14,256 bases of DNA from DATMNI01 sp035570275 (GCA_035570275.1 DATMNI010000238.1:1-14256); one strand, 5' to 3'; counted from the first letter of the stretch, positions 1 through 7,955 are shown. Numbers and translations: made by a program. Notes: generated by a model from the letters alone, not told the origin.

Positions 1-2504
1 TTTCCCGGTTCCAGGTCGAGCCCGTTGACGCCGGCCGGGGTGCTCACGATGGCCCGGCCCATCGCCATGGCTTCCAGAATCTTGATGTTGGTGCCGGCCG
101 ATGCCACCAGCGGCGCGATTACCACCGCGGCCCGTTCGTAGGCGCCGCGCACGTCAACAACGAAGCCTTCCACGTCTACGCCTGGGCGATTGAGGTTGAC
201 GCTGACGCGGTCCCGGTAGTGGTTCAGATAGTATTCGGGCCGCGCACCCGCGATGATGTGCAGGTCCACCTCGTGCAGCAGCGGCCATACCCGGTCTAGA
301 AAGAATGCCACCGCCATCAGGTTCGGCAAGTGTGCGAATGAGCCGATGAAGAGCAGCCGCCGCGGCTCCGGAGCGCGCGCGGCCGGGCGAAAACGGTCCA
401 GGTCCACACCGTTCGGCAGCGTCACCGCACGGGCGCCCGCCAGCCGCCGGTCCTTCTCCGACATCGTCACCACGCAGTCCACTGCGCGCCATCGTTCGCG
501 CTCGAACTTCTCCCATAGCGCGCGCTGGCGGCACAGTTCCCACGTGTTCTCCAGGCGCAGCATCTGCCCGTACAAATCGAACGTCACGTCATGTTCCACC
601 AGAATGGTTTTGGCCGGTGCGCACGCGGCCGCATACTGCGCCATCTGGGTGAACTCGAGTTGCGCCACCCCAGGCCGCCATTTGCGGACGGTTTGTTCCA
701 GGGCCGCGCGGAAGGCCGACGAATCGAATTCCTCCACCACCTCCGGCCGGCCTGTGGAAGGCAGCGAATGGCTGCCCGCGCGCTGCACCAACACCACCTC
801 GGCGCAGATCGCCAGCACCTCCGGCGGCGGGGTCTCCAGCCCCCCGGTGAAGGCCACCAGCACCTGGTCGAACTGCGCCGCGGCGCGCCGGATCAGGTTG
901 TACATCCGCACTGCTCCGCCATGCGAAAGCGGGAACGGCAGATAGGGGCTGGCCACCAGCACCAGCGGTTTTCCGGAGGCCGGCCGCCCCGGAAACACCG
1001 CCACTCCGCCGCCGGCGAGCGCCAGAAAGCTGGTTTCGGAATACGCCGGTGTCGGGACCGCGCCGCCGGTCATCGCGATCTCGGCGGCCGCGCGCAAAGC
1101 AGCGCTCGCCGTGACGCTCCCCACCAACCCCGGGCCTGGCCAGGCCCTCATCCGCAGCCTCTTAATGGCCTGCCGCCACAGCCTCCGGAAGACGGCTGGC
1201 CTGGCGACCGCGCCGGCCAGAAACTTCAGGTAATTCACTTCCAGGATTTCTTCCAACTGCGCCTCGCTGTAATAGCGCGACGTGGTGGCCCTGTGCCGGT
1301 GCTCCACTACCGCGCCCGCCACATACACGCTGGGCCAGCCCCGTTGCCAGGCGCGATATCCCAGGTCCAGATCCTCCACGTAAGCCGGCTCGAAGGCCTC
1401 GTTCACGTTGCCCAATGCGCGCAACTTCGCCGCGTCGTAGAGCGAGCAGCCGCCGCTGCCGTACAGCACGTAGGTCAGGTCCTCGCCAGGCAGCGGTTCG
1501 TCGCAGCGCACCGGGAAATCCTCCGGCCTGGCTTTGGCCATCACCGTCTTGCCGGTCTCCTCGCGGCGAACGCCCTCGGGGAAGCGGATCTGCGCCGTGG
1601 CGCAGAACAGACCGGGCACGTCTTCGAAAGCGCGCAGCAGCGCCGCGAAGAAGCCGGGGTCCAGCAGCATGTCGTTGTTCAGCATGCACACGTGCGAGTA
1701 CCGCGCCTGTTCCACGCCGCGGTTCACCGCGCGCGCGAAGGAAAGCGGCGCGGCGGAAACATCCACGTACACCTGCGGCCACTCACGCCGCAGCCAGGCG
1801 GCGGTACCGTCATCGGAGCCGTTGTCCACCACCAGAACCTCGGCAGCCATGCCATGCAATTCCCCGATGCCATGCAATTCCCCGATGCCGTGCAACCCCC
1901 GCATAATGCCGGGCAACTGCGCGGCCAGCAGTGGGCGGCCGTTGCGCGAGGGAATGACAACCGAGATGCCAGCCGTAGCACGGGCGTTCTTGCCTGCGTT
2001 GTCTTGGCGCAGCCACCGCGGCCTCAGCCACGCTGCCATCCGCGCCTTGGCGTACGCCCACTCCACGCCCCAATCGGCTTGGCGCGCCGCCCTCAGGCTC
2101 CAGCGAATCGCGTTCTTCACGCGCCACGCCACATGCCGCAGAATCGCCGGCAGCGATTGCGGCCGCAGCATGAAGTTATTCAGGTTTTCGTTAAACGCCA
2201 GAAACCCGACGGGCGATAGCAGCAGCGCCATCAAGCGCATCCGCCGGAACGGCACGTTGGGCACCAGCATCACGCCCGCCAGCCGGATCCGCCGGCCGCG
2301 CAGTGCGTCGCGGCATCGCGCCAGGTTGTCGCGCAGGCTGCGGTTCACGCGATACGGCACCCATCGCAGATCCGCTTCTTCGGGGGGAAAATCCGAGACC
2401 ACGTAGAGCGGCAGTTCGGGGAACAGCGCACGCATGCGTTCGATGAGCTGCCGGTTCAACTCGTCGGTGCCGGAGGCGAACGCGACCTTGATTCTCGGCT
2501 TCAC
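1..2504 (-). CDS. Multidomain GT2-GT4 glycosyltransferase (3' end outside window)
   Basis: This is a continuous minus-strand frame of 834 codons with no stop, running out of the window at its C-terminal end. Residues 1 to about 178 form an unassigned domain (contains NENLNNFMLRP). A GT2 domain starts near residue 179: ISVVIPSRNG at 180, then VLVVDNGSDDG, the metal/nucleotide-sugar motif LNND (NND 276-278) and EDLDLGYR from 377. A GT4 domain starts near 511, with VLVASPYLPFPLSHGGAVRM, then VTLPNGVDLDRF near 696, FIGSF near 718 and NIKILEAMAMGRAIVSTPAG near 815. Both families transfer sugars from activated donors, so a two-step transferase for surface polysaccharide or O-antigen on the cytoplasmic face is inferred; substrates are unknown. 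The start is GTG at 2504. The only upstream in-frame signal is the stop at 2532-2530, and no strong ribosome site is seen. It lies 25 bases downstream of the six-hairpin gene, probably in the same transcript. Confidence 0.9.
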   Translation of the reverse strand, partial: MKPRIKVAFASGTDELNRQLIERMRALFPELPLYVVSDFPPEEADLRWVPYRVNRSLRDNLARCRDALRGRRIRLAGVMLVPNVPFRRMRLMALLLSPVGFLAFNENLNNFMLRPQSLPAILRHVAWRVKNAIRWSLRAARQADWGVEWAYAKARMAAWLRPRWLRQDNAGKNARATAGISVVIPSRNGRPLLAAQLPGIMRGLHGIGELHGIGELHGMAAEVLVVDNGSDDGTAAWLRREWPQVYVDVSAAPLSFARAVNRGVEQARYSHVCMLNNDMLLDPGFFAALLRAFEDVPGLFCATAQIRFPEGVRREETGKTVMAKARPEDFPVRCDEPLPGEDLTYVLYGSGGCSLYDAAKLRALGNVNEAFEPAYVEDLDLGYRAWQRGWPSVYVAGAVVEHRHRATTSRYYSEAQLEEILEVNYLKFLAGAVARPAVFRRLWRQAIKRLRMRAWPGPGLVGSVTASAALRAAAEIAMTGGAVPTPAYSETSFLALAGGGVAVFPGRPASGKPLVLVASPYLPFPLSHGGAVRMYNLIRRAAAQFDQVLVAFTGGLETPPPEVLAICAEVVLVQRAGSHSLPSTGRPEVVEEFDSSAFRAALEQTVRKWRPGVAQLEFTQMAQYAAACAPAKTILVEHDVTFDLYGQMLRLENTWELCRQRALWEKFERERWRAVDCVVTMSEKDRRLAGARAVTLPNGVDLDRFRPAARAPEPRRLLFIGSFAHLPNLMAVAFFLDRVWPLLHEVDLHIIAGARPEYYLNHYRDRVSVNLNRPGVDVEGFVVDVRGAYERAAVVIAPLVASAGTNIKILEAMAMGRAIVSTPAGVNGLDLEPG
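1851..1904 (-). repeat. 18-bp in-frame tandem repeat, 3 units, inside the GT2 domain
   Basis: Units at 1851-1868 and 1869-1886 are identical; 1887-1904 is a diverged third unit with about four changes. On the coding strand they encode HGIGEL-type hexapeptides at about residues 201-218, between the first GT2 strand (SVVIPSRNG) and VLVVDNGSDDG. The repeat keeps frame and lengthens a loop where GT2 proteins usually have a short helix. Confidence 0.9.
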
Positions 2505-2536
2505 GTCAGATCGGTTCTCGGCTTCAACGTCAGATC
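2490..2536 (-). repeat. Imperfect 23/24-bp tandem duplication at a gene junction
   Basis: Positions 2490-2512 and 2513-2536 are adjacent near-copies. On the minus strand each begins GATCTGACG and ends AAGCCGAGAA plus two bases; they differ by one extra T in the upstream copy and one substitution. The duplication spans the stop codon of the six-hairpin gene and the GTG start of the glycosyltransferase. The upstream copy carries a TTG that would give only an eight-codon frame, so the downstream copy supplies the working start. Confidence 0.85.
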
Positions 2537-3630
2537 AGCAGGTGCCTGGGCGACTGCGCTGCGCTGCCGGAACGCGCGCGCCACAGTTCCAGCGCCTGGC
2601 ACGCGAAGGCCGCCGATACCGGGTTCACGTACGGCAGCCGGTCCGCCCCTTTGCGTCCGAAATAATATCCGCCGTCAATCCGGCGGTCGTCATCGGCGGC
2701 CTGAAAGCTTGCCAGCATCCCGGCCTCGCGGCGCGCCTCCTCGCCATCGAGCGGAACCACTCCAGCCCAATCCGCGTAGATCCGCATCCGCAGAAGCTGC
2801 GCGTAAACATCGGAGCGCGCGAACTCGGGTTCGATCTCGCGCAGCAGTTGCGCTACGCTCGCCATTCCATCGCGGATGGCGGCGGCGCAGCGGGCGTCCT
2901 CCAGCCGCGGCATCATGCCTTCCAGAAAATAACAGAAAGCATGCAGCCGGTCCATCACCTTGAGCCGGTCCGCATGACCGGGCAGAAAGCCGGCACAGGT
3001 GCCCAGCGAATACTCCAGCACGCGTTCGTAAGACTCGTGGAAGGCCGCCTCGCCGGTAGCCTCAAACAGGTCCCACCACGCCATGGCCGATTTCAACTGG
3101 TAGCAGCCGGCGTTTTGCGACCAGCGCCGGGCATCGCGTTCCAAGGGCCGCTTGCCGGGCAGCGAGAGCACGGGGTGGAAGCCGCCATCGCCGGGTTCAA
3201 TAGAGGAAGGTGCAATCGCGCCAGAAGCGAAGTCCGCCGCCATGGACCGGCCCAGCGCCGCCGCCACATCGAGGAATTCCCGATCGCCCGTGGCCCTCCA
3301 CGCGGCAAGCAGACCGCGCACGATGATGCCGCAATCGAAAAAGTAGGTGAAGGCCGCCGGCGCAATTTCGAATGGCATGGCGCGCCCCGCCGGGTCCCAG
3401 GCCGTGCGCGTGAGGAAGCGCGCCGCGGCCACCGCGCGTTCCAGGTACCGTTCGTCCTCCGTCACCGCGTGCAGGTACACGAAGGCGCTCACGGCATAAC
3501 CGGTAATTTCGGTCGAGACCGCCTGATTGCGCTCCAAATCGGCACGATAATACCTGGCCACGCCGCCATTCGGCTCTTGAATCCCGGAGCGTAGAAACCA
3601 TTCTCCGGCGCGAGAAGTCTGTGGGGACAA
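2530..3630 (-). CDS. Six-hairpin (alpha/alpha barrel) glycosidase-like protein, 366 aa
   Basis: No specific function is recognised. The protein is a series of alternating helices with aromatic and glycine turn motifs typical of six-hairpin barrels: EWFLRSG (10-16), GGVARYY (22-28), STEITGYAVSAFVYL (39-53), FFDCGIIVRGLLAAW (97-111), SQNAGCYQLKSAMAWWDL (171-188), DRLHAFCYFLEGMM (227-240) and YVNPVSAAFACQALELW (334-350). This fold occurs in glycoside hydrolases, lyases and sugar epimerases acting on polysaccharides. No signal peptide or membrane segment is visible, so a cytoplasmic location is inferred. The start used is TTG at 3630; no in-frame ATG or GTG was found just upstream and no strong ribosome site precedes it, so the N terminus is uncertain. 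It is probably co-transcribed with the downstream glycosyltransferase, which suggests a role in polysaccharide synthesis or trimming. Confidence 0.8.
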   Translation of the reverse strand: MSPQTSRAGEWFLRSGIQEPNGGVARYYRADLERNQAVSTEITGYAVSAFVYLHAVTEDERYLERAVAAARFLTRTAWDPAGRAMPFEIAPAAFTYFFDCGIIVRGLLAAWRATGDREFLDVAAALGRSMAADFASGAIAPSSIEPGDGGFHPVLSLPGKRPLERDARRWSQNAGCYQLKSAMAWWDLFEATGEAAFHESYERVLEYSLGTCAGFLPGHADRLKVMDRLHAFCYFLEGMMPRLEDARCAAAIRDGMASVAQLLREIEPEFARSDVYAQLLRMRIYADWAGVVPLDGEEARREAGMLASFQAADDDRRIDGGYYFGRKGADRLPYVNPVSAAFACQALELWRARSGSAAQSPRHLLI

Positions 3631-3644
3631 ACCGTTAGTGTAAC

Positions 3645-3661
3645 AAGTGGCCGCGACCCTC
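3645..3661 (-). repeat. 17-bp repeat shared with the peptidase upstream region
   Basis: On the minus strand this reads GAGGGTCGCGGCCACTT, identical to the plus strand at 8545-8561. Both copies sit just upstream of a gene start, 15 bases before the TTG at 3630 and 23 bases before the ATG at 8585, in the same orientation relative to the gene. It overlaps one arm of the hairpin at 3652-3670. Confidence 0.8.
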
Positions 3662-3670
3662 CGGGTCGCG
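3652..3670. repeat. Perfect 8-bp stem hairpin, 3-base loop
   Basis: CGCGACCC (3652-3659), loop TCC, GGGTCGCG (3663-3670). It lies between the kinase stop and the start of the next minus-strand gene. It has no T-run in either direction, so it is a weak candidate for an intrinsic terminator; an operator, an mRNA structure or part of a dispersed repeat are alternatives. Confidence 0.6.
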
Positions 3671-3731
3671 AGGCATGGCGGTGGATGCTTAAGCGTCTTC
3701 AGGATTTCGTTGGATCAAACGTGAAGACCGA

Positions 3732-3753
3732 CTCCCTAACGGTCGCGGCTCTG
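3732..3753 (+). repeat. Dispersed 22-bp repeat, copy A
   Basis: It begins with the core CTCCCTAACGGTC and ends in GGCTCTG. It matches the inverted pair at 8158-8179 and 8212-8233 at all but two or three positions. It lies 11 bases from the kinase stop. A shorter inverted match to its core (CTAACGGT) is found on the minus strand near 3630-3638, so the whole 3630-3753 spacer may be a degenerate copy of the same palindromic element. Confidence 0.75.
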
Positions 3754-3763
3754 TCAGCGGGTA

Positions 3764-6127
3764 TCAGCCCAATAGTTCCCGAATTTTGGCCAGTAATGTC
3801 TTCAACCGGTAAGGCTTCGGAATGAACACGGCTCCCGTTTCCTTCACGCCATGGTGCAGTAGTGCGCTATCGGCGTACCCGGACATGAAGATCACTTTGA
3901 CGCCCGGCCGCGATACTACCAGTAGTTTGGAGAGCTCGACGCCGTTCATTCCGGGCATGACTACATCCGTTAAGAGCAAATGTATTTTTTCTGGCGAAAT
4001 CGCGGACAGATGCAGAGCTTCGACAGCATCGGCGGCCTCAAGCACTCGATAGCCGTACGCCTCCATCGATCGGCAAAGGAAGTTTCGCAGCTCCGGCTGA
4101 TCCTCCACCACAAGAATCGTCTCGGTACCGCGAATCGACGGGGAAGGCGCGGAATTGCTTTCGCCGTCGGCAATGCGATCGGTACGAGGGAGAAAAATCT
4201 TGAATGTCGTTCCCTTGCCGATCTCGCTGTGGACGGCGATTCTGCCGCCGCTCTGGGTCACGATGCCGTATACCGTGGAAAGCCCCAAACCCGTGCCCCT
4301 TCCCATTTCCTTGGTGGTAAAGAACGGTTCGAAAACCCGCTCCCGGGTAGCCTCATCCATACCTCCGCCGGTATCGTGAACCGCCAGTGTCACGCACGGT
4401 CCAGGTCGAAATGGGACGTCGTTCGCCCCACTTGGGATGGCGCAATCGATCATGCCAGTCTCGATCGTCAGACGGCCGCCGCCGGGCATCGCATCCCGAG
4501 CGTTCACGACCAGATTCATCAGTACCTGCTGCACCTGGTTCCGGCCCGCCTCCACCTTACCGATCGAAGGATCCAGGCGGCAAACCAGTTCAATATCCTC
4601 TCCGATGACCCGCCGCAGAATCTTTTCGGTCTCGAGGACGACATCGTTCAGATCCAGCACCGCGGGTCTGAGCAGTTGCTTTCTGCCATAAGCCAGAAGC
4701 TGCCGGGTCAGGTTCGCAGCCTGCTCGCCGGCATTGAGGATATCTTTGGCATAACCAAATCGCGGATCTTGGGCTTCCAGCGAGCCTACCAGAAGTTCGC
4801 TATAGCCGTTAATAACCGTCAACAGATTATTGAAATCATGGGCGACGCCGCCGGCCAGCTTCCCGATTGCCTCCATCTTCTGCGACTGGCGCAGTTGATC
4901 CTCCCGCTCATGCAGCGCCAATTCCGCCTTTCGCCGGTCCGACACATCGCGTGCATTGATCACGATTCCCGCGACGGCAGGGTCATCCAGGAGGTTCGAC
5001 GCCAACCCTTCCATGGAACGAAAAGAGCCGTCCCGGTGACGCAGGCGCCATTCATAGAAATGGGTACCGCCGCTGCGGTGACTAATCGCCTGGAAGGTCT
5101 GGTCCGCTTGCGGAATTTCGTCACCGTGCAGAAGGTCTGTAATCTGAATTCCGACAAACTCCTCCGCGGGCCGGCCCAGGACACGAGCGGTCGAAGGGCT
5201 CGCATACAGGATGCTCCCGGTCCGGCTGAGGATGAGGATCACCTCCGAGGCATTCTCGATCAACGATCGAAAGCGAGCCTCGCTAAGCCGCATCTGTCCG
5301 TAGAGTGCTTCCAATTCGCGCGCCGTCTGGTTGAAGACGGACGCCAGTTGCGCCAGCTCATCTTTTTCCGTGATCGCCAGTTGCCCGCCAAAATGTCCTT
5401 GCGCCAGAGAGCGCGCGCCCGCAGCCAGGCTGGCGAGCGGCCGGGTGATGCTTCGCGTGACCCCAATTCCGAGAAGGGCAGCTACCAGCAAACTCAACAA
5501 TCCCGCCACTCCGAGGGCCCCTGCAGTACGAACCTCCGCCCTGGCCACCTCGTCAAGCAGACGGGCGCGGGAGTCCGCCAGATCTGCATTGATCTCCCGA
5601 ACCAGCACAGAGACGACATCGTCCGTGCGATCGCCCTGGTTGACCAGACGGGCATGCAGTGCCACCCAATCGTCCGCACGGGCCAGTTCGATCAGTGCTC
5701 CTACCCGATCGGGCAAGGCTTCCAGCAGCCCGTTCAGGCTCTCGATGATCACAGCTTGCCGGTTGTTCTCCCCCGTCGAGCTGTGCAATACGCCGGAGGC
5801 CCAGGCGGTGTCGGCGCGGAAAACGGACAGCAACCGTGGGGCTTCCGATTCAAAGTATTCGCGCTGCCGCAGATCGCCCGCGCGATGCAGGTGGTTCATC
5901 AGAGTCAGTACACTGTTTTCCACCTGGAACACGGCAGTCATGCGCCGCTCCACCAGCGAGACCGATTCAAGATGTTCTCGAATCGCCCGCAAATACCACA
6001 GCGAGAAACTGCTTCCCATGAACATCAGCAATACGATGCAGACGAACACGTACCGCAACCGCACGCCGATGCTGAACCGCCGCAGGCTCCAATCGCTCAA
6101 AAGAGCGGGTATCCGAATAGCCGGCAT
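3764..6127 (-). CDS. Membrane hybrid histidine kinase (HAMP-PAS-HisKA-HATPase-REC), 787 aa
   Basis: A sensor kinase that should autophosphorylate a histidine and pass phosphate to its own C-terminal receiver. TM1 is about 26-47 and TM2 about 202-223, enclosing a roughly 155-residue, helix-only periplasmic sensor without cysteines. HAMP covers about 223-278 and PAS about 283-398. HisKA has the phospho-acceptor H430 in GGVAHDFNNLL. The ATPase shows NLVVNARDAM (N542), DTGGGMD (585-591), FEPFFTTK (599-606) and GRGTGLGLS (609-617). The receiver shows VVEDQ (673-677), phospho-acceptor D721 in LLTDVVMPGMNG, SGYAD (749-753) and K771. All catalytic residues seem present. No HPt domain and no separate DNA-binding response regulator are in the window, so the output is unknown. 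The ATG at 6127 lies three bases after the stop of the binding-protein gene, implying one transcript and coupled translation. An all-helical sensor next to a binding protein resembles the TorT-TorS arrangement. Confidence 0.96.
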   Translation of the reverse strand: MPAIRIPALLSDWSLRRFSIGVRLRYVFVCIVLLMFMGSSFSLWYLRAIREHLESVSLVERRMTAVFQVENSVLTLMNHLHRAGDLRQREYFESEAPRLLSVFRADTAWASGVLHSSTGENNRQAVIIESLNGLLEALPDRVGALIELARADDWVALHARLVNQGDRTDDVVSVLVREINADLADSRARLLDEVARAEVRTAGALGVAGLLSLLVAALLGIGVTRSITRPLASLAAGARSLAQGHFGGQLAITEKDELAQLASVFNQTARELEALYGQMRLSEARFRSLIENASEVILILSRTGSILYASPSTARVLGRPAEEFVGIQITDLLHGDEIPQADQTFQAISHRSGGTHFYEWRLRHRDGSFRSMEGLASNLLDDPAVAGIVINARDVSDRRKAELALHEREDQLRQSQKMEAIGKLAGGVAHDFNNLLTVINGYSELLVGSLEAQDPRFGYAKDILNAGEQAANLTRQLLAYGRKQLLRPAVLDLNDVVLETEKILRRVIGEDIELVCRLDPSIGKVEAGRNQVQQVLMNLVVNARDAMPGGGRLTIETGMIDCAIPSGANDVPFRPGPCVTLAVHDTGGGMDEATRERVFEPFFTTKEMGRGTGLGLSTVYGIVTQSGGRIAVHSEIGKGTTFKIFLPRTDRIADGESNSAPSPSIRGTETILVVEDQPELRNFLCRSMEAYGYRVLEAADAVEALHLSAISPEKIHLLLTDVVMPGMNGVELSKLLVVSRPGVKVIFMSGYADSALLHHGVKETGAVFIPKPYRLKTLLAKIRELLG

Positions 6128-6130
6128 GGG

Positions 6131-7546
6131 TTAGTTTCTGGGCGCTCCGGTTCGGAATCCGGTGAGCCCGACCAGAGTCTTCTCCAACTGCGATAGCGCC
6201 TCCGCGGGATCCGTCCGGCGGCTCAGAACGTCATGCACTGCCTGATAGTAGGCTTTGGAAACCGCGCCGTACCGGCTTCCAGCGACCGTAGAAGGTCTGG
6301 CGACCCAGGCGTGCTCGCCGGCACTCTGCAGCGCGGCGGCAATCGGCAGGACCTTCAGCAGGTCCAGGTTCCGATACAGCCGGGGGATGGTGGGTAGATA
6401 TCCGGCACTTACGGCTCGACGCAATTGCACCTCGCTGCCTGTTAGATACTGGACTAGTTGTGCGGATTCGCGGGGTTGGGCGGAGTGGCGGGAAACTGCC
6501 AGGTGGAAGCCGCCCATGGCTTGAGCCCGCCCGTGTGGGCCGGCTGGCAGCAGTGTAACGTTGAAGCGTCCGCGAATTGGCGTGTTGCCGGAGCGGCTCG
6601 CCGCCAGGGCGCCGCTCCAGTGGCGGAGAAACGCCGCGTTTCCCGCGCGAAATACCTCCAGACTATCGGATTCCGTGTAGGACAGAACTCCCATCGGAGA
6701 AATGCTTCCCACCCAGTGTTCGGCTTTCCGCAAAGCCTGGACCGCCTGGGGATTGTTCACACTGATGGTGCCGTCCGTTTCGATGATTCTGCCGCCCCCG
6801 AAGGACCCTTGCCATTCCAGTGCATCGCAAGTCAACCCCTCGTATGCGCCGCCCTGCCATACGTAACCCCAAAAGGCTGGGTTGCCCGCGGCACGCTGCC
6901 CCCGTTGGATGTTCGTCGCCATGGATTCCAGTTCATCCCACGTGGCGGGAGGCTGGTGGTAACCGTACTTCTTAAGAAGATCGGTTCGGTAGTACAGCAT
7001 CCCGACGTTTACATAAAGCGGAAGGCTGACCAGACGTCCGCCAACGGTGTCGTTCTCCAACAAGGCCGGCAGGTGCGCACGGGCGTCTTGATTTGTGTAG
7101 GGAGTCAAATCCAGCAGACCGGCCGCGAGCGTGCCCGGCCAGATGACATCGATCACATACACATCGGGCTGGTTGGCGCGCAGGCTCAATAATCTGGATG
7201 TCTGGCTTAGTTGTTCCGAGGACGTTCCCCAAGCCGGTACCAGATCCACCCGGATACCTTTGGCACGGGTGAAGTCGTCGAGCGCATCGCGTTTCAGTTG
7301 TGCGCCGGCGTCCATCCCGAAGCCCACCAGCGTCAGAGTGACGGGTTGGGCAGGTCGTCTCCCACAGCCCGGCACCGTCAGAACCAACGCGAGGAACCAC
7401 CATCGGCACTTTTCTGGCGCATGCGGTAGAGACCACACCCAAGTAAGGGGGGCTTGGAGCAGAGCGTTCGCTTTTCCTGTGGAACGTCGGCTAACGCTCG
7501 ACGGTGGTCCGGAAGAACGGTCGATTGCATCGTAGCACTTGAGCAT
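6131..7546 (-). CDS. Sugar-type extracellular solute-binding lipoprotein (family 1), 471 aa
   Basis: A periplasmic ligand-binding protein of the MalE/UgpB/ThuE class. A hydrophobic stretch ending in a lipobox (LTVPGC, Cys61) marks lipidation. Landmarks in the mature part are VDLVPAWG (100-107), PDVYVIDVIWPGTLA (127-141), SLPLYVNVGMLYYRTDLLKK (174-193), PATWDELESMA (200-210), GYVWQGGAYEGLTCDALEW (227-245), GTISVNNPQAVQAL (259-272) and FRAGNAAFLRHW (299-310). The CDALEW region recalls trehalose/maltose-type binding proteins, but the ligand is not proven. No permease or ATPase gene is in the window; the next gene, three bases on, is a hybrid kinase, so a sensory role is inferred. From the ATG at 7546 (AGG nine bases upstream) the segment before the lipobox is 60 residues, unusually long. 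A GTG at 7438 would give a 25-residue signal but lacks a ribosome site. Confidence 0.92.
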   Translation of the reverse strand: MLKCYDAIDRSSGPPSSVSRRSTGKANALLQAPLTWVWSLPHAPEKCRWWFLALVLTVPGCGRRPAQPVTLTLVGFGMDAGAQLKRDALDDFTRAKGIRVDLVPAWGTSSEQLSQTSRLLSLRANQPDVYVIDVIWPGTLAAGLLDLTPYTNQDARAHLPALLENDTVGGRLVSLPLYVNVGMLYYRTDLLKKYGYHQPPATWDELESMATNIQRGQRAAGNPAFWGYVWQGGAYEGLTCDALEWQGSFGGGRIIETDGTISVNNPQAVQALRKAEHWVGSISPMGVLSYTESDSLEVFRAGNAAFLRHWSGALAASRSGNTPIRGRFNVTLLPAGPHGRAQAMGGFHLAVSRHSAQPRESAQLVQYLTGSEVQLRRAVSAGYLPTIPRLYRNLDLLKVLPIAAALQSAGEHAWVARPSTVAGSRYGAVSKAYYQAVHDVLSRRTDPAEALSQLEKTLVGLTGFRTGAPRN

Positions 7547-7836
7547 TGTTTAGGACCTGGGCTAGCTTTGGGCACCTGTTGGGAACCTGTTGGCATCCTG
7601 GGGGCTCGGGGGCTTAAAAGTGTGGCAGGCGCATTCTGACACAACCGGCTTGTGGAAGCTCGGGCACCGGTCCGGTCCAGCGCCGGTGCTTCGAAACCTT
7701 GACAGCCTGAGATTGTCAGCCTGAGAGCGCGAGTTTCATAAGACTATTTTACATCTGTTGCGACGCCGGGCTACATCCCGCCCGAAGCCCGGTTCAAAGG
7801 CGGAGCGCTCACAGAGGGTGTCTCGGTCGGGCGCTG

Positions 7837-7875
7837 GAGGAGGACGCCCGAGGAGGACGCCCGAGGAGCACGCCC
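7837..7875. repeat. 13-bp tandem repeat, three units
   Basis: GAGGAGGACGCCC occurs at 7837-7849 and 7850-7862, with a one-base variant at 7863-7875. The period is not a multiple of three, which argues against a coding constraint here. Confidence 0.85.
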
Positions 7876-7926
7876 GCCGCATCGAGCTCATGAATTCCGG
7901 CACGGACCCAGCGCACAGAGAGGCAA

Positions 7927-7955
7927 AACCGCCAGCCATGGCGGTTCTAGTTTTT
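7927..7955 (+). terminator. Terminator-like hairpin 1
   Basis: An 8-bp perfect stem, AACCGCCA (7927-7934) and TGGCGGTT (7939-7946), with a 4-base loop, followed by CTAGTTTTT. The shape fits an intrinsic terminator on the plus strand, yet no plus-strand gene was recognised upstream of it. It may end a short unrecognised RNA, or be part of a structured repeat with hairpin 2. Confidence 0.5.

Noticed and set aside
1162..1782. Minus-strand 206-codon open frame
   Set aside because: Out-of-frame shadow of the same glycosyltransferase, Arg/Gly/Ala-rich with no motifs.
1851..1904. CRISPR-like array
   Set aside because: Units are directly adjacent without spacers and lie in frame within a coding region.
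591..2219. Long plus-strand open frame (542 codons)
   Set aside because: Antisense to the glycosyltransferase, rich in Arg, Gln, His and Pro with no domain sense; the minus-strand frame carries clear GT2/GT4 motifs.
3980..6196. Plus-strand open frame of 738 codons
   Set aside because: Antisense to the hybrid kinase, whose frame has every catalytic motif; the size is a by-product of GC-rich codon use.
7625..7650. Possible sigma-54 site (TGGCAG...TTCTG)
   Set aside because: Too many deviations from TGGCAC-N5-TTGCA and wrong orientation for the minus-strand operon.
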